64,000 nucleotides of DNA. It comes from Candidatus Competibacter sp. Its GTDB lineage: Bacteria; Pseudomonadota; Gammaproteobacteria; Competibacterales; Competibacteraceae. Location: positions 1 through 64,000 of the forward strand of contig JARSSH010000038.1 of the NCBI GenBank assembly GCA_029624815.1, in the 5' to 3' direction. Below, piece after piece: positions 53,390 through 63,061 of this stretch (positions are counted from its first letter, which is position 1; each line of letters opens with the position of its first letter). The translations under genes were made by a program, and so were the position numbers. A model generated the notes under the pieces. It worked only from the letters and a program-made list of their open reading frames with translations. It was not told the origin of the DNA and ran no database searches.

Positions 53390-56065
53390 ATGACCGAAGA
53401 AACCAACGCGCTGCCTAAGGGTTACAGCCTGCATCGCTACCAGATCGAGGGCGTGCTGGGCGCCGGCGGCTTCGGCATTACGTACCGGGCAATGCACGAG
53501 GCGTTGGAAAACGAGGTTGCCATCAAGGAATACTTCCCGGCCGAATGGGCGTACCGCGACCGAAACGGCACCACCGTCCGCCCCAACGCCCAGGGCCAGG
53601 TTCCGGCCAAAAACGGTGAGCCGCCCTCCTACGATTGGGGTCTGCAGCGCTTCTTGGACGAAGCCAAGATCCTGGTCCAGATCAACCACCCCTGCGTGGT
53701 GCGCGTGCGCGACTACTTTACGGCCAACGGCAGCGCCTACATCGTCATGGAGTTCGAAGAAGGGGAGTCAATGAGCGCTCTGCTGCAGCGGGGCGGCATC
53801 CTGCCCGAGCGCGAACTGCGCCGCTTGCTGGCCGACGTGCTGCCGGCGCTGGAAGCCGTCCACGGTCAGGGCTACCTGCACCGCGACCTCAAACCCAGCA
53901 ACCTCTATATGCGCAAGGTCGACGGCCGTGTCATGCTCATCGACTTCGGCGCCGCACGCCAGGCGCTGGGCCGGCGCAGCCGCAGCGTCACCAGCGTGGT
54001 GACGCCGGGCTATTCGCCGATCGAGCAATATGTCACGGTCGGCGAGGATTACGGCCCATGGACCGATATTTACGCACTCGGCGCCGTGCTGTACCGCTGT
54101 ATCACCGGCGCACCGCCGGTCGAAGCGCCGGGCCGGGTGCTCAAGGATCCGGTGCAGCCGGCGATCGAAGCGGGGGCCGGACTGTACTCGCACGGTCTGC
54201 TCCAGGTGGTCGACCAAGCCTTGGCCGTGCGCCCGGAGGATCGCTTTCAGAGTGTGGTTGCCTTGCAGGACGCCTTATCGGAAGCCGACCACGCCGACAA
54301 GCAGGCGGATTTTTCCCAAGTACCGCCGATCAAGCCCGAACTGCTCAACTTGTCCCAACGGGTCGACGCCCTGCGGCTGGAACCGCAAGCGGACAGCGCG
54401 CCATCCGTCCGCCTGGAGTCATCCGAGAACGACGTTTGGTCGGGCCGCACCCGAATCTCGCATTCGCTCTCCCCCCAGCCGCCGGCCGGCTCGCGCCCCT
54501 CCGAACGTATCGACCTGGCGGCTTTCGGCACCAACGACAAACTGAGCTGGACGCTCACCGATCCGGCATCGAGCAGCCCACCATCGACACCGCTACAGCC
54601 CGCCAACACCGACGCGCAATCGATGAGTTTGCTGGAAGACATCTGGGATCATCTGGAAGAGCCGGCATCCGAGCCGGAGCCAGCGCCTCCGGCCGACATC
54701 GCCGAGACCGAATCACCCTCTCCCCTACCCGAACTGGCGTCGCCCCTGCTTAAACGCACGCCGGGTTCCGCGATCGAGCACCTGCGGAAAGCCACGGCGA
54801 CCCGCCTTCAGGAAACGCCAGGCCCCCGCCTGTCGCAGCCGGAATCGCTCTCGCCGGCCGGGACGCCGACCGCCTCTCCAGTGGTGGAATCGGCCGTCTC
54901 GCAACGGCCGAGCGTTACCGAGACTTCCTCCCATCCACCATCGCAACCTCTTTCCGGTTCAAGCTCGGTCAACTGGACATACCTGCTATTGGGAGCATTC
55001 GCTGTTTTGGGTCTCTTGGGCGCTGGATTGTTCGCTTACGAGTACTATCAGAATGTCCAGGAACAGCAGCGGCTGGCGGACGCGGCGCAACGGCAACGGG
55101 AGCAGGAGGAAACCGCCCGCCTCGCCCAGGCAGCCGCCCAGCAGCGCGAGGACGAAATCGCGCGCTACCTCGAACAGGCCCGCCAAGCGATCGCCGGACG
55201 CAACTGGTCCTTGGCCGACAGTTTTCTGAATCGGGCGGCCGCCGTCGATCCGAACCATCCCGCGATCGCCGCCACCCACTCCGAACTGCTGGCCGCCCGC
55301 CAACCGAACGCCAAGCTCAAAACCCGGACCGACCGCGCCACGGGCATGGAACTGCGCTGGGTCGAGGGGGGTTGCGTCAACATGGGCAGCCCCGCCAACG
55401 AGCGGGATCGGGGCGGCGACGAATCCTCCCACCAAGTCTGCGTGCGGGGGTTCTGGATCGGCAATACCGAGGTCACCAACGGCCAGTACCGGCGCTTCAA
55501 ACCGGGCCACGACAGCGGCTCCTTTCAGGGCCGCCCCCTGAACGCGGAGCAACAGCCCGCCGTGCAGGTGAACTGGGGCGACGCCGAGGCCTTCGCCGAA
55601 TGGCTGTCCTGGGAAGCGGGCGCCGGCCAGCGCTTCCGGCTGCCCACCGAGGCCGAATGGGAGTACGCCGCCCGGGCCGGCGCCGCCACCCGTTACCCCT
55701 GGGGCAACGACATCGACCCCCGCCACGCCAACTTTTCCGACCGCAACGATCCGACCGGCGCTTCCATCGGCAGCCTGGACGACGGTCAGGCGGTCACCGC
55801 GCCGGTCGGCGCCTACCAGCCGAACGCGCTGGGCCTGCGCGACATGATCGGCAACGTCTGGGAATGGACCTGCTCCGATTACGATCCGAGCTACGCCGGT
55901 CAGGAGTCGCGCTGCTCCGAGCAACGGCCCGCCGACGGCTTGCGGGTTGTTCGGGGCGGTTCCTGGAACAGCGGCGCCGGGGATCTGCGCTCGGCCAAGC
56001 GTATGCCCCGGAAAGCCGGCCAGCGCGACGCGACGACCGGCTTTCGGGTCGTCATGGAAGAGTGA
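53390..56065 (+). CDS. Ser/Thr protein kinase with transmembrane segment and C-terminal FGE-sulfatase domain
   Basis: 891 aa. Residues about 16-285 are a Hanks-type kinase with GAGGFGITY (Gly loop), AIKEYFP (catalytic Lys), HRDLKPSN and DFGAA. A Ser/Pro-rich linker (about 300-520) leads to a transmembrane helix near 525-548. A coiled coil (about 555-600) and an FGE/SUMF-like domain (about 645-891; GGCVNMGSPANERDR, NVWEWTC, VVRGGSWNSG) lie outside. The two Cys residues of true formylglycine-generating enzymes are not visible in the SAKRMPRKAG region, so this domain is likely a binding module. It acts with the PP2C phosphatase upstream. Confidence 0.92.
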   Translation: MTEETNALPKGYSLHRYQIEGVLGAGGFGITYRAMHEALENEVAIKEYFPAEWAYRDRNGTTVRPNAQGQVPAKNGEPPSYDWGLQRFLDEAKILVQINHPCVVRVRDYFTANGSAYIVMEFEEGESMSALLQRGGILPERELRRLLADVLPALEAVHGQGYLHRDLKPSNLYMRKVDGRVMLIDFGAARQALGRRSRSVTSVVTPGYSPIEQYVTVGEDYGPWTDIYALGAVLYRCITGAPPVEAPGRVLKDPVQPAIEAGAGLYSHGLLQVVDQALAVRPEDRFQSVVALQDALSEADHADKQADFSQVPPIKPELLNLSQRVDALRLEPQADSAPSVRLESSENDVWSGRTRISHSLSPQPPAGSRPSERIDLAAFGTNDKLSWTLTDPASSSPPSTPLQPANTDAQSMSLLEDIWDHLEEPASEPEPAPPADIAETESPSPLPELASPLLKRTPGSAIEHLRKATATRLQETPGPRLSQPESLSPAGTPTASPVVESAVSQRPSVTETSSHPPSQPLSGSSSVNWTYLLLGAFAVLGLLGAGLFAYEYYQNVQEQQRLADAAQRQREQEETARLAQAAAQQREDEIARYLEQARQAIAGRNWSLADSFLNRAAAVDPNHPAIAATHSELLAARQPNAKLKTRTDRATGMELRWVEGGCVNMGSPANERDRGGDESSHQVCVRGFWIGNTEVTNGQYRRFKPGHDSGSFQGRPLNAEQQPAVQVNWGDAEAFAEWLSWEAGAGQRFRLPTEAEWEYAARAGAATRYPWGNDIDPRHANFSDRNDPTGASIGSLDDGQAVTAPVGAYQPNALGLRDMIGNVWEWTCSDYDPSYAGQESRCSEQRPADGLRVVRGGSWNSGAGDLRSAKRMPRKAGQRDATTGFRVVMEE

Positions 56066-56079
56066 ACCGCCACCGCCCC

Positions 56080-56535
56080 CTAGGAACCGCGGCGATTCAC
56101 CACGAAGGTGGCGCTTCCCTCCACCACCACCTTATCCTGCACGGTGCAGGTCGTGCGCATGATGACCCGCCGACGCTCCGGAACGATTTCCTGGATGGCG
56201 CAAACCGCGGTGACGGTATCGCCGATCCGCACCGGCGCCTTGAAGCGCAATTGCTGCTCGACGTACACGCAACCGGGTCCGGGCAGACGGGTGCCAGCCA
56301 CGCAGGAAATCAGCCCGGCGCAAAACATACCGTGGACGATGCGGCTTTTGAACGGCGTCTGAGTGGCGAACACATCGTTGCAATGGATCGGATTGTTGTC
56401 GCCGGTCAGCCCCGCGAACAGCACCACGTCGGTCTCGGTGACGGTCTTGGCGTGGGAAGCGCTCATGCCGACCCGGAGATCCTCCAGGTAGTAGCCGTGC
56501 AGGGTGTCGTTATAGCCTTCGTGGGTCGGGTACAT
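56080..56535 (-). CDS. MaoC-type (R)-enoyl-CoA hydratase (PhaJ-like)
   Basis: 151 aa from the ATG at 56535, eight bases after GGAG. The hot-dog-fold signature FAGLTGDNNPIHCND carries the catalytic Asp and His, followed by RIVHGMFCAGLIS. Such enzymes hydrate trans-2-enoyl-CoA to (R)-3-hydroxyacyl-CoA, feeding polyhydroxyalkanoate synthesis from beta-oxidation. Its position beside the ETF and acyl-CoA dehydrogenase genes fits. No PHA synthase is in the window. Confidence 0.88.
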   Translation of the reverse strand: MYPTHEGYNDTLHGYYLEDLRVGMSASHAKTVTETDVVLFAGLTGDNNPIHCNDVFATQTPFKSRIVHGMFCAGLISCVAGTRLPGPGCVYVEQQLRFKAPVRIGDTVTAVCAIQEIVPERRRVIMRTTCTVQDKVVVEGSATFVVNRRGS

Positions 56536-56962
56536 GGGTTTCTCCGGTAGAGGTGAGAATTCCAGCGGACAGCATCGCCGCCATTTGCGGCGCATAGCCT
56601 ACACGACCGAGCGGAATAGTGGGAAATTCCCGACCGGGTTCCAAACGTTCGAACCGCCCGGCGCCCAACGAACCCGCTTGCCCGGCGCGTCCGACACGCC
56701 GGAGGCCACTTTCAACCATGGCCAATAAATCCATTGCATCGCCGGGAACGAATAAATACCATAACTTAACACGCATTAACCCGGACGGATTTATGGTTTC
56801 GAACGCCACCGGCGCGGCCCTGCCATCGATCCGGTCACTCCGTATGCACCATCCAACCAACCCACAAGCCGCGTGGTCTCGAAGGGTCGGGTTTGCGCCA
56901 CACCCCGGCCGAGCGCCCGCGCCGCAACTTAAAACTTGAGCAATCCCAAGCGAAGGTAAACG
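56536..56962. other. 427-bp intergenic region before etfB
   Basis: It lies between the divergent hydratase and etfB genes and must hold both promoters. The segment 56740-56790 is AT-richer (AATAAATACCATAACTTAACACG), the best place for the etfB promoter, but I could not fix -35/-10 boxes. Open frames here lack ribosome sites. Confidence 0.4.
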
Positions 56963-57712
56963 ATGAAGATTCTAGTCGCCGTAAAACGGGTCGTTGACTA
57001 CAACGTCAAGGTACGGGCGAAAGCGGACGGCACCGGCGTCGAAACCGCCAACGTCAAAATGTCCATGAACCCGTTCGATGAAATCGCCGTGGAAGAGGCG
57101 GTCCGCATGCAGGAGGCTGGTAAAGCCCAGGAAATCGTGGCGATCTCGCTGGGCGTCGCCGCCTGTCAGGACACCATCCGCACCGCGCTGGCGATGGGCG
57201 CCGACCGCGGCATCCTGGTGGAAACCGACGCCGAACTGCAACCGCTGGCGGTGGCCAAACTGCTCAAGGCGGTGGTCGAGAAGGAAAACCCGGATTTGGT
57301 CATTCTCGGCAAACAGGCCATCGACGACGACGCCAACCAGACCGGCCAGATGCTGGCGGCGCTGCTTGGCTGGCCGCAAGGAACCTTCGCCTCCAAGGTC
57401 GAACTCGGCGACGGGACCGTCAACGTCACCCGCGAGATCGACGGCGGCCTGGAAACCGTGGCGCTGAAGCTGCCCGCCCTGGTCACCACCGACCTGCGCC
57501 TGAACGAACCGCGCTTCGTCAAACTGCCCAATATCATGAAAGCCAAGAAAAAGCCGCTGGAGGTGCTCAAACCGGCCGATCTGGGCGTGGACGTCGCCCC
57601 GCGACTGGTCACCCTGAAAGTGCAGGAACCGCCCAAGCGCCAGGCCGGCATCAAGGTCGGCAGCGTCGCCGAACTGGTGGACAAGCTGCGCAACGAAGCC
57701 CACGTCATCTAA
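56963..57712 (+). CDS. etfB: Electron transfer flavoprotein beta subunit
   Basis: 249 aa starting [18 protein letters not shown], with [16 protein letters not shown] and [14 protein letters not shown], the family signatures that bind AMP and interact with dehydrogenases. It accepts electrons from acyl-CoA dehydrogenase. etfA follows after 18 bp. Confidence 0.97.
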   Translation: MKILVAVKRVVDYNVKVRAKADGTGVETANVKMSMNPFDEIAVEEAVRMQEAGKAQEIVAISLGVAACQDTIRTALAMGADRGILVETDAELQPLAVAKLLKAVVEKENPDLVILGKQAIDDDANQTGQMLAALLGWPQGTFASKVELGDGTVNVTREIDGGLETVALKLPALVTTDLRLNEPRFVKLPNIMKAKKKPLEVLKPADLGVDVAPRLVTLKVQEPPKRQAGIKVGSVAELVDKLRNEAHVI

Positions 57713-57730
57713 GCCCGCGGGAACCGAAAC

Positions 57731-58681
57731 ATGAGCATCCTGGTCATTGCCGAACACGACAACGCCGCCCTCAAGGCGGCGACCCTGAACACCGTCACCG
57801 CCGCCGCGCAACTGGGCGAGGATATCGCCATCCTGGTGGCCGGCCACAACTGCGGCGCGGTCGCCGAGGCCGCCGCCCAAGTTGCGGGCGTCAGGAAAGT
57901 GCTGGTCGCCGACGCTCCGCACTACGCCCACCAGCTTGCCGAAAACACGGCGCCGCTGGTGGTCGGTCTGGCGGGTGGCTACACCCACATTCTGGCCCCG
58001 GCCACCGCCGCCGGCAAAAATTTACTGCCGAGGGTCGCGGCGCTGCTGGACGTGGCGCAAATCACCGATGTCATCCAGATCGATGGCGCCGACACTTTCG
58101 TCCGCCCGATCTACGCCGGCAACGTGCTGGCCACCGTCCAGTCGAAGGATGCGGTCAAGGCGATGACCGTGCGCGGCACCGCCTTCCCGGCCGCCGCCGC
58201 CAGCGGCGGCTCCGCCAGCATCGAAGCGGTCGCCCCGGCCGCCGACGCCGGCGTCTCCAGTTTCGTCGGCCAGCAATTGACCCAGTCCGACCGACCCGAA
58301 CTGACCGCCGCCCGCATCATCGTGTCCGGCGGGCGCGGCATGGGCAACGGCGACAACTTCAAGCTGCTGGAAGACGTCGCCGACAAGCTGGGCGCGGCGG
58401 TGGGCGCCTCGCGCGCGGCGGTGGACGCCGGCTTCGTGCCCAACGATTACCAGGTCGGCCAAACCGGCAAGGTGGTCGCGCCCGAACTGTACGTCGCCGT
58501 CGGCATTTCCGGCGCCATTCAACATCTGGCCGGCATGAAGGACAGTAAGGTCATCGTCGCCATCAACAAGGACGAGGAAGCGCCGATCTTTCAGGTGGCC
58601 GATTATGGGCTGGTCGCCGATCTGTTCGCCGCGGTGCCCGAACTGTCCAAGGAACTGGATACGCTGAAAGCCGCCGGCTAA
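57731..58681 (+). CDS. etfA: Electron transfer flavoprotein alpha subunit
   Basis: 316 aa. The FAD-binding C-terminal domain has [39 protein letters not shown] and the conserved [11 protein letters not shown] stretch. It passes electrons to ETF-ubiquinone oxidoreductase. A strong terminator follows, yet the acyl-CoA dehydrogenase next to it is probably functionally linked. Confidence 0.97.
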   Translation: MSILVIAEHDNAALKAATLNTVTAAAQLGEDIAILVAGHNCGAVAEAAAQVAGVRKVLVADAPHYAHQLAENTAPLVVGLAGGYTHILAPATAAGKNLLPRVAALLDVAQITDVIQIDGADTFVRPIYAGNVLATVQSKDAVKAMTVRGTAFPAAAASGGSASIEAVAPAADAGVSSFVGQQLTQSDRPELTAARIIVSGGRGMGNGDNFKLLEDVADKLGAAVGASRAAVDAGFVPNDYQVGQTGKVVAPELYVAVGISGAIQHLAGMKDSKVIVAINKDEEAPIFQVADYGLVADLFAAVPELSKELDTLKAAG

Positions 58682-58701
58682 GCCGCCGGCCGTCCCCGCT
58701 T

Positions 58702-58753
58702 CCCCGTCCCGACCCTATCCTCCAACGCGGGGCGAGGGCGGGACGGGGTTTTT
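58702..58753 (+). terminator. Intrinsic terminator after etfA
   Basis: CCCCGTCCC (58702-58710) pairs with GGGACGGGG (58740-58748), with an inner CCCT/AGGG extension, and is followed by TTTTT (58749-58753). A typical Rho-independent terminator, so etfBA and the next gene are probably separate transcripts or partly attenuated. Confidence 0.88.
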
Positions 58754-58786
58754 CATCGCCGTTCCCCGAACGTTCAAGGAGGCGTC

Positions 58787-60577
58787 ATGACCGCCTATTT
58801 CGCCCCGATCCGCGACATGCAGTTTGTCATCAACGAGCTGGCCGACCTCTCCGAAGTCGCCGCCCTCCCCGCTTTCGCCGAGCAGGAAGTCGGCCCGGAG
58901 CTGGTGGAAGCCGTATTGGAGGAAGCGGCCAAGCTGGCCACCGAGGTGCTGGCGCCGCTGAACAAGCCGGGCGACGTGCAGGGCGCCCGGATCGGTCCCG
59001 ATGGCGTCGTTCCCGCCGCCGGCTTCGGCGAAGCCTACCGAAGTTTCATCGATGGCGGCTGGAACGGCATCGGCAGCCCGGTGGAGCACGGTGGCCAGGG
59101 TCTGCCGGAGCTGTTCAACACGGCCACTCAGGAGATGTGGAATTCGGCCAATATGTCCTTCGCGCTGTGCCCGATGCTCAATGCCGGCGCGATCGAGGCG
59201 ATCAGCCGCGCCGGGTCCGCCGAACAGCGGGCGTTGTACCTGCCGAACATGGTCAGCGGCGAGTGGACCGGCACCATGAACCTGACCGAACCGCAGGCCG
59301 GCTCCGACCTGTCGGCGGTGCGAACCCGCGCCGTTCCCCATGGCGATCATTACCGGATCTTCGGGCAGAAGATCTTCATCACCTGGGGCGAGCATGACAT
59401 GACCGGGAATACCATCCATCTGGTGCTCGCCCGCACCCCGGACGCGCCGGAAGGCGTCAAGGGCATCTCGTTGTTCCTCGTGCCCAAGTTCCTGGTCAAT
59501 CCGGACGGTTCGCTGGGCGTGCGCAACGATGTTCACGCCGTGTCGATCGAACACAAGCTGGGCATTCACGCCAGCCCGACCTGCGTGATGGCTTTCGGCG
59601 ATAAGGATGGCGCGGTCGGCTATCTGGTCGGCGAGGAAAACAAAGGCCTGGCCTACATGTTCATCATGATGAACGAGGCCCGCTTCAAGGTCGGCCTCCA
59701 GGGGCTGGCCATCGCCGAGCGCGCCTATCAAGCGGCTCGCGAATACGCCAAGGACCGGGTGCAGGGCCGCCCGACCGGCGCCAAGAGCGGCGATCGGGTC
59801 GCTATCATCCACCACCCCGACGTGCGGCGGATGCTGATGACCATGAAGGCGCAGAACGAGGCGATGCGCGCCCTGGCCTACGTGGTCGCCATGCACATGG
59901 ATCTGGCCCGCCACCACCCCGACCCCGCGATCCGTCAAACCCATCAGGCCCGGGTGGATCTGCTGATTCCGGTGGTCAAGGGCTGGTGCACCGAGACCGG
60001 CATCGAAATCGCCTCGCTCGGGCTACAGGTCCACGGCGGCATGGGTTATGTCGAGGAAAGCGGCGCCTGCCAGCACCTGCGCGATGCTCGCATCACCACT
60101 ATTTACGAGGGCACCACCGGCATTCAGGCCGCCGACCTGGCTGGCCGCAAACTGAACATGGATCAGGGCGCCGCGATGCGGGCCTTGATCGCCGAAATCG
60201 AAGCGACCGCCGAGACACTGGACCCGATCCCCGGCGACGACATGGCGGTGATCCGCGACGGGCTGCGCGACGGCGTGCGGGCGCTGAGCAAAGCCACCGA
60301 ATGGATGCTGGCCGGCGGCGACCCCGGCGAGGCGATGGCGGTGTCGGTGGATTACCTGATGCTGACCGGCACCGTCTGTGGCGGCTGGCAGATGGCTCGC
60401 GCCGCGCGGGCAGCCCAAAACAAGCTGATGACCGGCGAGGATTCGGTGTTCCACGAAGCCAAGTTGGTCACCACCCGCTTCTACGTCGAACACCTGCTGC
60501 CCAAGGCGGACGCATTGCTGCGCTCGATCCGGAACGGCGGCATTTCCATCATGGCGCTGACCGAAGAACAGTTCTGA
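58787..60577 (+). CDS. Acyl-CoA dehydrogenase (long form, DmdC/FadE-like)
   Basis: 596 aa, with AAGGAGG eight bases before the ATG. N-terminal helices (YFAPIRDMQFVINEL), the FAD/substrate region MNLTEPQAGSDLSAV, QKIFITWGEHD, QVHGGMGYVEE and YEGTTGIQA with catalytic Glu are all present. A C-terminal extra domain gives the length typical of the DmdC-like branch. It oxidises acyl-CoA to enoyl-CoA and passes electrons to the ETF encoded just upstream. Confidence 0.95.
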   Translation: MTAYFAPIRDMQFVINELADLSEVAALPAFAEQEVGPELVEAVLEEAAKLATEVLAPLNKPGDVQGARIGPDGVVPAAGFGEAYRSFIDGGWNGIGSPVEHGGQGLPELFNTATQEMWNSANMSFALCPMLNAGAIEAISRAGSAEQRALYLPNMVSGEWTGTMNLTEPQAGSDLSAVRTRAVPHGDHYRIFGQKIFITWGEHDMTGNTIHLVLARTPDAPEGVKGISLFLVPKFLVNPDGSLGVRNDVHAVSIEHKLGIHASPTCVMAFGDKDGAVGYLVGEENKGLAYMFIMMNEARFKVGLQGLAIAERAYQAAREYAKDRVQGRPTGAKSGDRVAIIHHPDVRRMLMTMKAQNEAMRALAYVVAMHMDLARHHPDPAIRQTHQARVDLLIPVVKGWCTETGIEIASLGLQVHGGMGYVEESGACQHLRDARITTIYEGTTGIQAADLAGRKLNMDQGAAMRALIAEIEATAETLDPIPGDDMAVIRDGLRDGVRALSKATEWMLAGGDPGEAMAVSVDYLMLTGTVCGGWQMARAARAAQNKLMTGEDSVFHEAKLVTTRFYVEHLLPKADALLRSIRNGGISIMALTEEQF

Positions 60578-60605
60578 CCGCCGCTTTCCGGTTCGATGCC
60601 CGGCA

Positions 60606-60643
60606 ATCCCGCCAGATCCGTTTGGAATGGCGGGATCGTTTTT
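60606..60643 (+). terminator. Intrinsic terminator after acyl-CoA dehydrogenase
   Basis: ATCCCGCCA (60606-60614) pairs with TGGCGGGAT (60628-60636), loop 13 nt, followed by CGTTTTT (T-run 60639-60643). It lies 28 bp after the stop codon. Confidence 0.88.
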
Positions 60644-60840
60644 CGCCCGACCTCAACCAGCCACCCGGCAGGCACAGGGACTCCACCGTCTCATCAAGCC
60701 TTACAACCCCCTGCTTTGACTAAGGTTAACACCTATACTTTGGCAAACCGACGACGTCCACGCGATCTCCACGACGCCAGCGGCGCGCGGCGGCACGCCA
60801 CTCCATACGGCAACCCCTTGCAAAATCAGGTAATTCCGTC

Positions 60841-62292
60841 ATGTCCGAACTGACCACTCGCGAGCCTGAAGTTACCCGCGCCAGCCTGTTGAACCGCACC
60901 ATGACCAACCTCCGCGAGGCGTGGCGGGAAATGGCCGACTGGCGGGAGGGGTTGTTCGCGGCGCCCAGCCCCAACCTGCCCGAAAAGGACATGGAGGCAT
61001 TGAAGGAGCAAATGCGCGACTGCCTGGAGGCGCGCGGCGGCGAAGTGTCCGCCCGCGCCCGAGCCGCCAACCTGGGGCGGATTTACCTCTCGCTCAACGC
61101 CCAGGGCCGCAAGCGCTTCCTGCAAATTCTCGCTCGGGAGTTCGATATCGACCGCCAAGCGGTGAACAAGGCGGTGGCGACGCTGCAAAAGGCGGGGGAC
61201 AACCACGATGAGCGCGCCAAGGCCGAGCGGACGCTGCGCCAAGCCTTGCAGCCACCGCGACTGCGGCTGTTGACCCAGCTCAACGCCTTGCCCGAGGGCT
61301 TTCACTTCCTGGTGGATCTGCGCGCCGAACTGTTGATGTGGCGCAAGGGCGACCCGGCGCTGGCGGCGCTGGAACGGGATCTGCTGTCGCTGCTGACATC
61401 CTGGTTCGACGTCGGCTTTCTGGAACTGCGGCGCATCAGTTGGGAATCGCCGGCGGTGCTGTTGGAAAAAGTGATCGCCTACGAGGCCGTGCATCCGATC
61501 AAGAGCTGGGACGACTTGAAGAACCGGCTTAGCGCCGACCGACGCTGTTTCGCCTTCTTCCACCCGCGCATGGCCGACGAACCGCTGATCATCGTTCAGG
61601 TGGCGCTGGTCCATGGCATCGCCGACAACGTTCATACGCTGCTGGACGAATCGGCGCCGGTGATCGATCCGGCCGAGGCCGACACCGCGATTTTTTACTC
61701 GATTTCCAACGCTCACGAAGGGCTGGGCGGCATCAGTTTCGGCAACTTCCTGATCAAGCGGGTGGTGGACGAACTGACCCAGGAATTCAAGAATCTCAAG
61801 ACCTTCGCCACCCTCTCGCCGATCCCCGACTTCCGCCACTGGCTGGACGGCAAGCTGAACGAATCCGGCAGGGACGCGGAGGCCGAGCTGCTGACCGCGT
61901 CCGAACGAAAAATGCTGGCCACCGCCGGCGCCGGCAAGGAACCGGCCTCGCTGTCGAGCCTACTGCAAATGCCGGACTGGCCCCGGAATCAGGAACTGGC
62001 CAAGACGCTAAAGAAGCCGCTGCTGCGGCTGTGCGCCTGCTTTCTGGCCAAGGAAAAACGCGCGGGCGGGTCGGCGTTCGACCGCGTCGCTCATTTTCAT
62101 CTGTCGAACGGCGCACGCATCGAGCGGCTGAACTGGCTGGCCAACACCTCGCCTCAGGGCATCGCCCAGTCGGCCGGGCTGATGGTGAACTACCTCTACA
62201 AGCTCAGCGACATCGAAACCAATCACGAAGCCTACCGTGGCGAAGGCAAGGTGACGAATTCGTCGGCGATCCGCTCGCTGCTGAAAGGTTGA
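60841..62292 (+). CDS. Malonyl-CoA decarboxylase
   Basis: 483 aa. The helical N-terminal domain (about 1-180) and the GNAT-like catalytic domain (about 190-470) with RCFAFFHPRMADEPLI, FYSISNAHEGLGGISFGNFLIK, FATLSPIPDFRHWL and DRVAHFHLSNGARIERLNW are characteristic. It converts malonyl-CoA to acetyl-CoA, relieving inhibition of fatty-acid oxidation or using malonate. Its 3' end overlaps the convergent PP2C remnant by 61 bp. Confidence 0.95.
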   Translation: MSELTTREPEVTRASLLNRTMTNLREAWREMADWREGLFAAPSPNLPEKDMEALKEQMRDCLEARGGEVSARARAANLGRIYLSLNAQGRKRFLQILAREFDIDRQAVNKAVATLQKAGDNHDERAKAERTLRQALQPPRLRLLTQLNALPEGFHFLVDLRAELLMWRKGDPALAALERDLLSLLTSWFDVGFLELRRISWESPAVLLEKVIAYEAVHPIKSWDDLKNRLSADRRCFAFFHPRMADEPLIIVQVALVHGIADNVHTLLDESAPVIDPAEADTAIFYSISNAHEGLGGISFGNFLIKRVVDELTQEFKNLKTFATLSPIPDFRHWLDGKLNESGRDAEAELLTASERKMLATAGAGKEPASLSSLLQMPDWPRNQELAKTLKKPLLRLCACFLAKEKRAGGSAFDRVAHFHLSNGARIERLNWLANTSPQGIAQSAGLMVNYLYKLSDIETNHEAYRGEGKVTNSSAIRSLLKG

Positions 62293-62639
62293 TCGTCCGG
62301 TTTCGAGTGGATCGCCGCCACCGGTCGCCAGAGAATGCCCGCAGTGATGTCGTCGCCGCTGCCCCGTTGCGAGGCCTCGCTCAACCACTCCCGCAAATGC
62401 GGTCTGACCGCCTCCTCGCCCTCGTCGCGCAGCATCGCCCAAAAGTCCCGCGCCACTTGCTGGAAACCGGCCTCGTCGCGGTAGGCATGGATGCGCAGTT
62501 GCTCCGCCACCATCGCCAGCGCCCGGCCCAGGGCGGTGACGCCCTCGGTCTGCAAGTCGGTCCACTTGAAATCCGCCACCGGGGTCGGCTGCGAGACGTG
62601 CCATTGCGCACCGCTGGAAAACTTGAGCGCCCGCACCAG
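62232..62639 (-). pseudogene. C-terminal remnant of a PP2C-type phosphatase
   Basis: An open stretch of about 135 codons preceded by an in-frame stop (62640-62642). It ends with RGSGDDITAGILWR, resembling the last strand of PP2C_2 phosphatases, and a helical VAEQLRIHAYRDEAGFQQVA segment. The N-terminal metal-binding motifs are missing and no gene continues upstream, where a MITE-like element begins nine bases further on. Probably a truncated gene; a GTG at 62634-62636 could still start translation. Confidence 0.5.
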
Positions 62640-62648
62640 TCATAACCG

Positions 62649-62752
62649 AATCTAATGGAATGGTCGCCTCTTTCGTGAAGGGAATAGCTTGGCTATCTCC
62701 ACCTTGGCACATCGATGTCGTTTCGGGAAAGGGGCGACCATTCCATTAGATT
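62649..62752. mobile_element. MITE-like inverted-repeat element, about 104 bp
   Basis: A perfect 20-bp terminal inverted repeat, starting AATCTAATGGAATGGTCGCC (62649-62668) with its complement at 62733-62752, extended imperfectly inward by about ten bases. The interior has no open frame. I cannot identify a clear target-site duplication. The element abuts the PP2C remnant and likely marks the break. Confidence 0.75.
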
Positions 62753-62755
62753 TGA

Positions 62756-63061
62756 CTATTGCTCTCGGGGTTGCAGCCCTTGCCGCACCGGCAGGGGAGG
62801 GGTGGGTGTTCGCCCGCACTTGAGATTCCAGTAGGCCCATGAACGCGGGTCAAAGACGCCCGGCGGGGCGTGGTCGAGTACTTCCCGAAACTCATTGATC
62901 CCGACCACACCTTGCAGTGCCCACAGGTCTTCGGGTGTGCCATAAGTCATAACGTGCGCTAAGAAATGCACCGGCTCCGCCAGCGCCTCGGACGGCGGCT
63001 TGAACCACACCACCCGTTCGGCCACAGCCAGCAATGCCGGCGTTGTTGGCAACGGCTTCAC
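62756..63061 (-). CDS. Partner protein of the AbiEii-like nucleotidyltransferase
   Basis: 101 aa. It contains EPVHFLAHVMTYGTPEDLWALQ and FDPRSWAYWNLKCGR, a small helical family that I recognise as commonly encoded next to AbiEii-type toxins. It overlaps the nucleotidyltransferase gene by 4 bp (ATGA). It could be the antitoxin or a structural partner. The C-terminal tail runs into the MITE flank. Confidence 0.65.
   Translation of the reverse strand: MKPLPTTPALLAVAERVVWFKPPSEALAEPVHFLAHVMTYGTPEDLWALQGVVGINEFREVLDHAPPGVFDPRSWAYWNLKCGRTPTPPLPVRQGLQPREQ

Noticed and set aside
62008-62712. 234-codon minus-strand frame across the malonyl-CoA decarboxylase end and the MITE
   Set aside because: It runs through the inverted repeat and shares no motif; the other minus frame (62232-62639) carries the PP2C-like segment.
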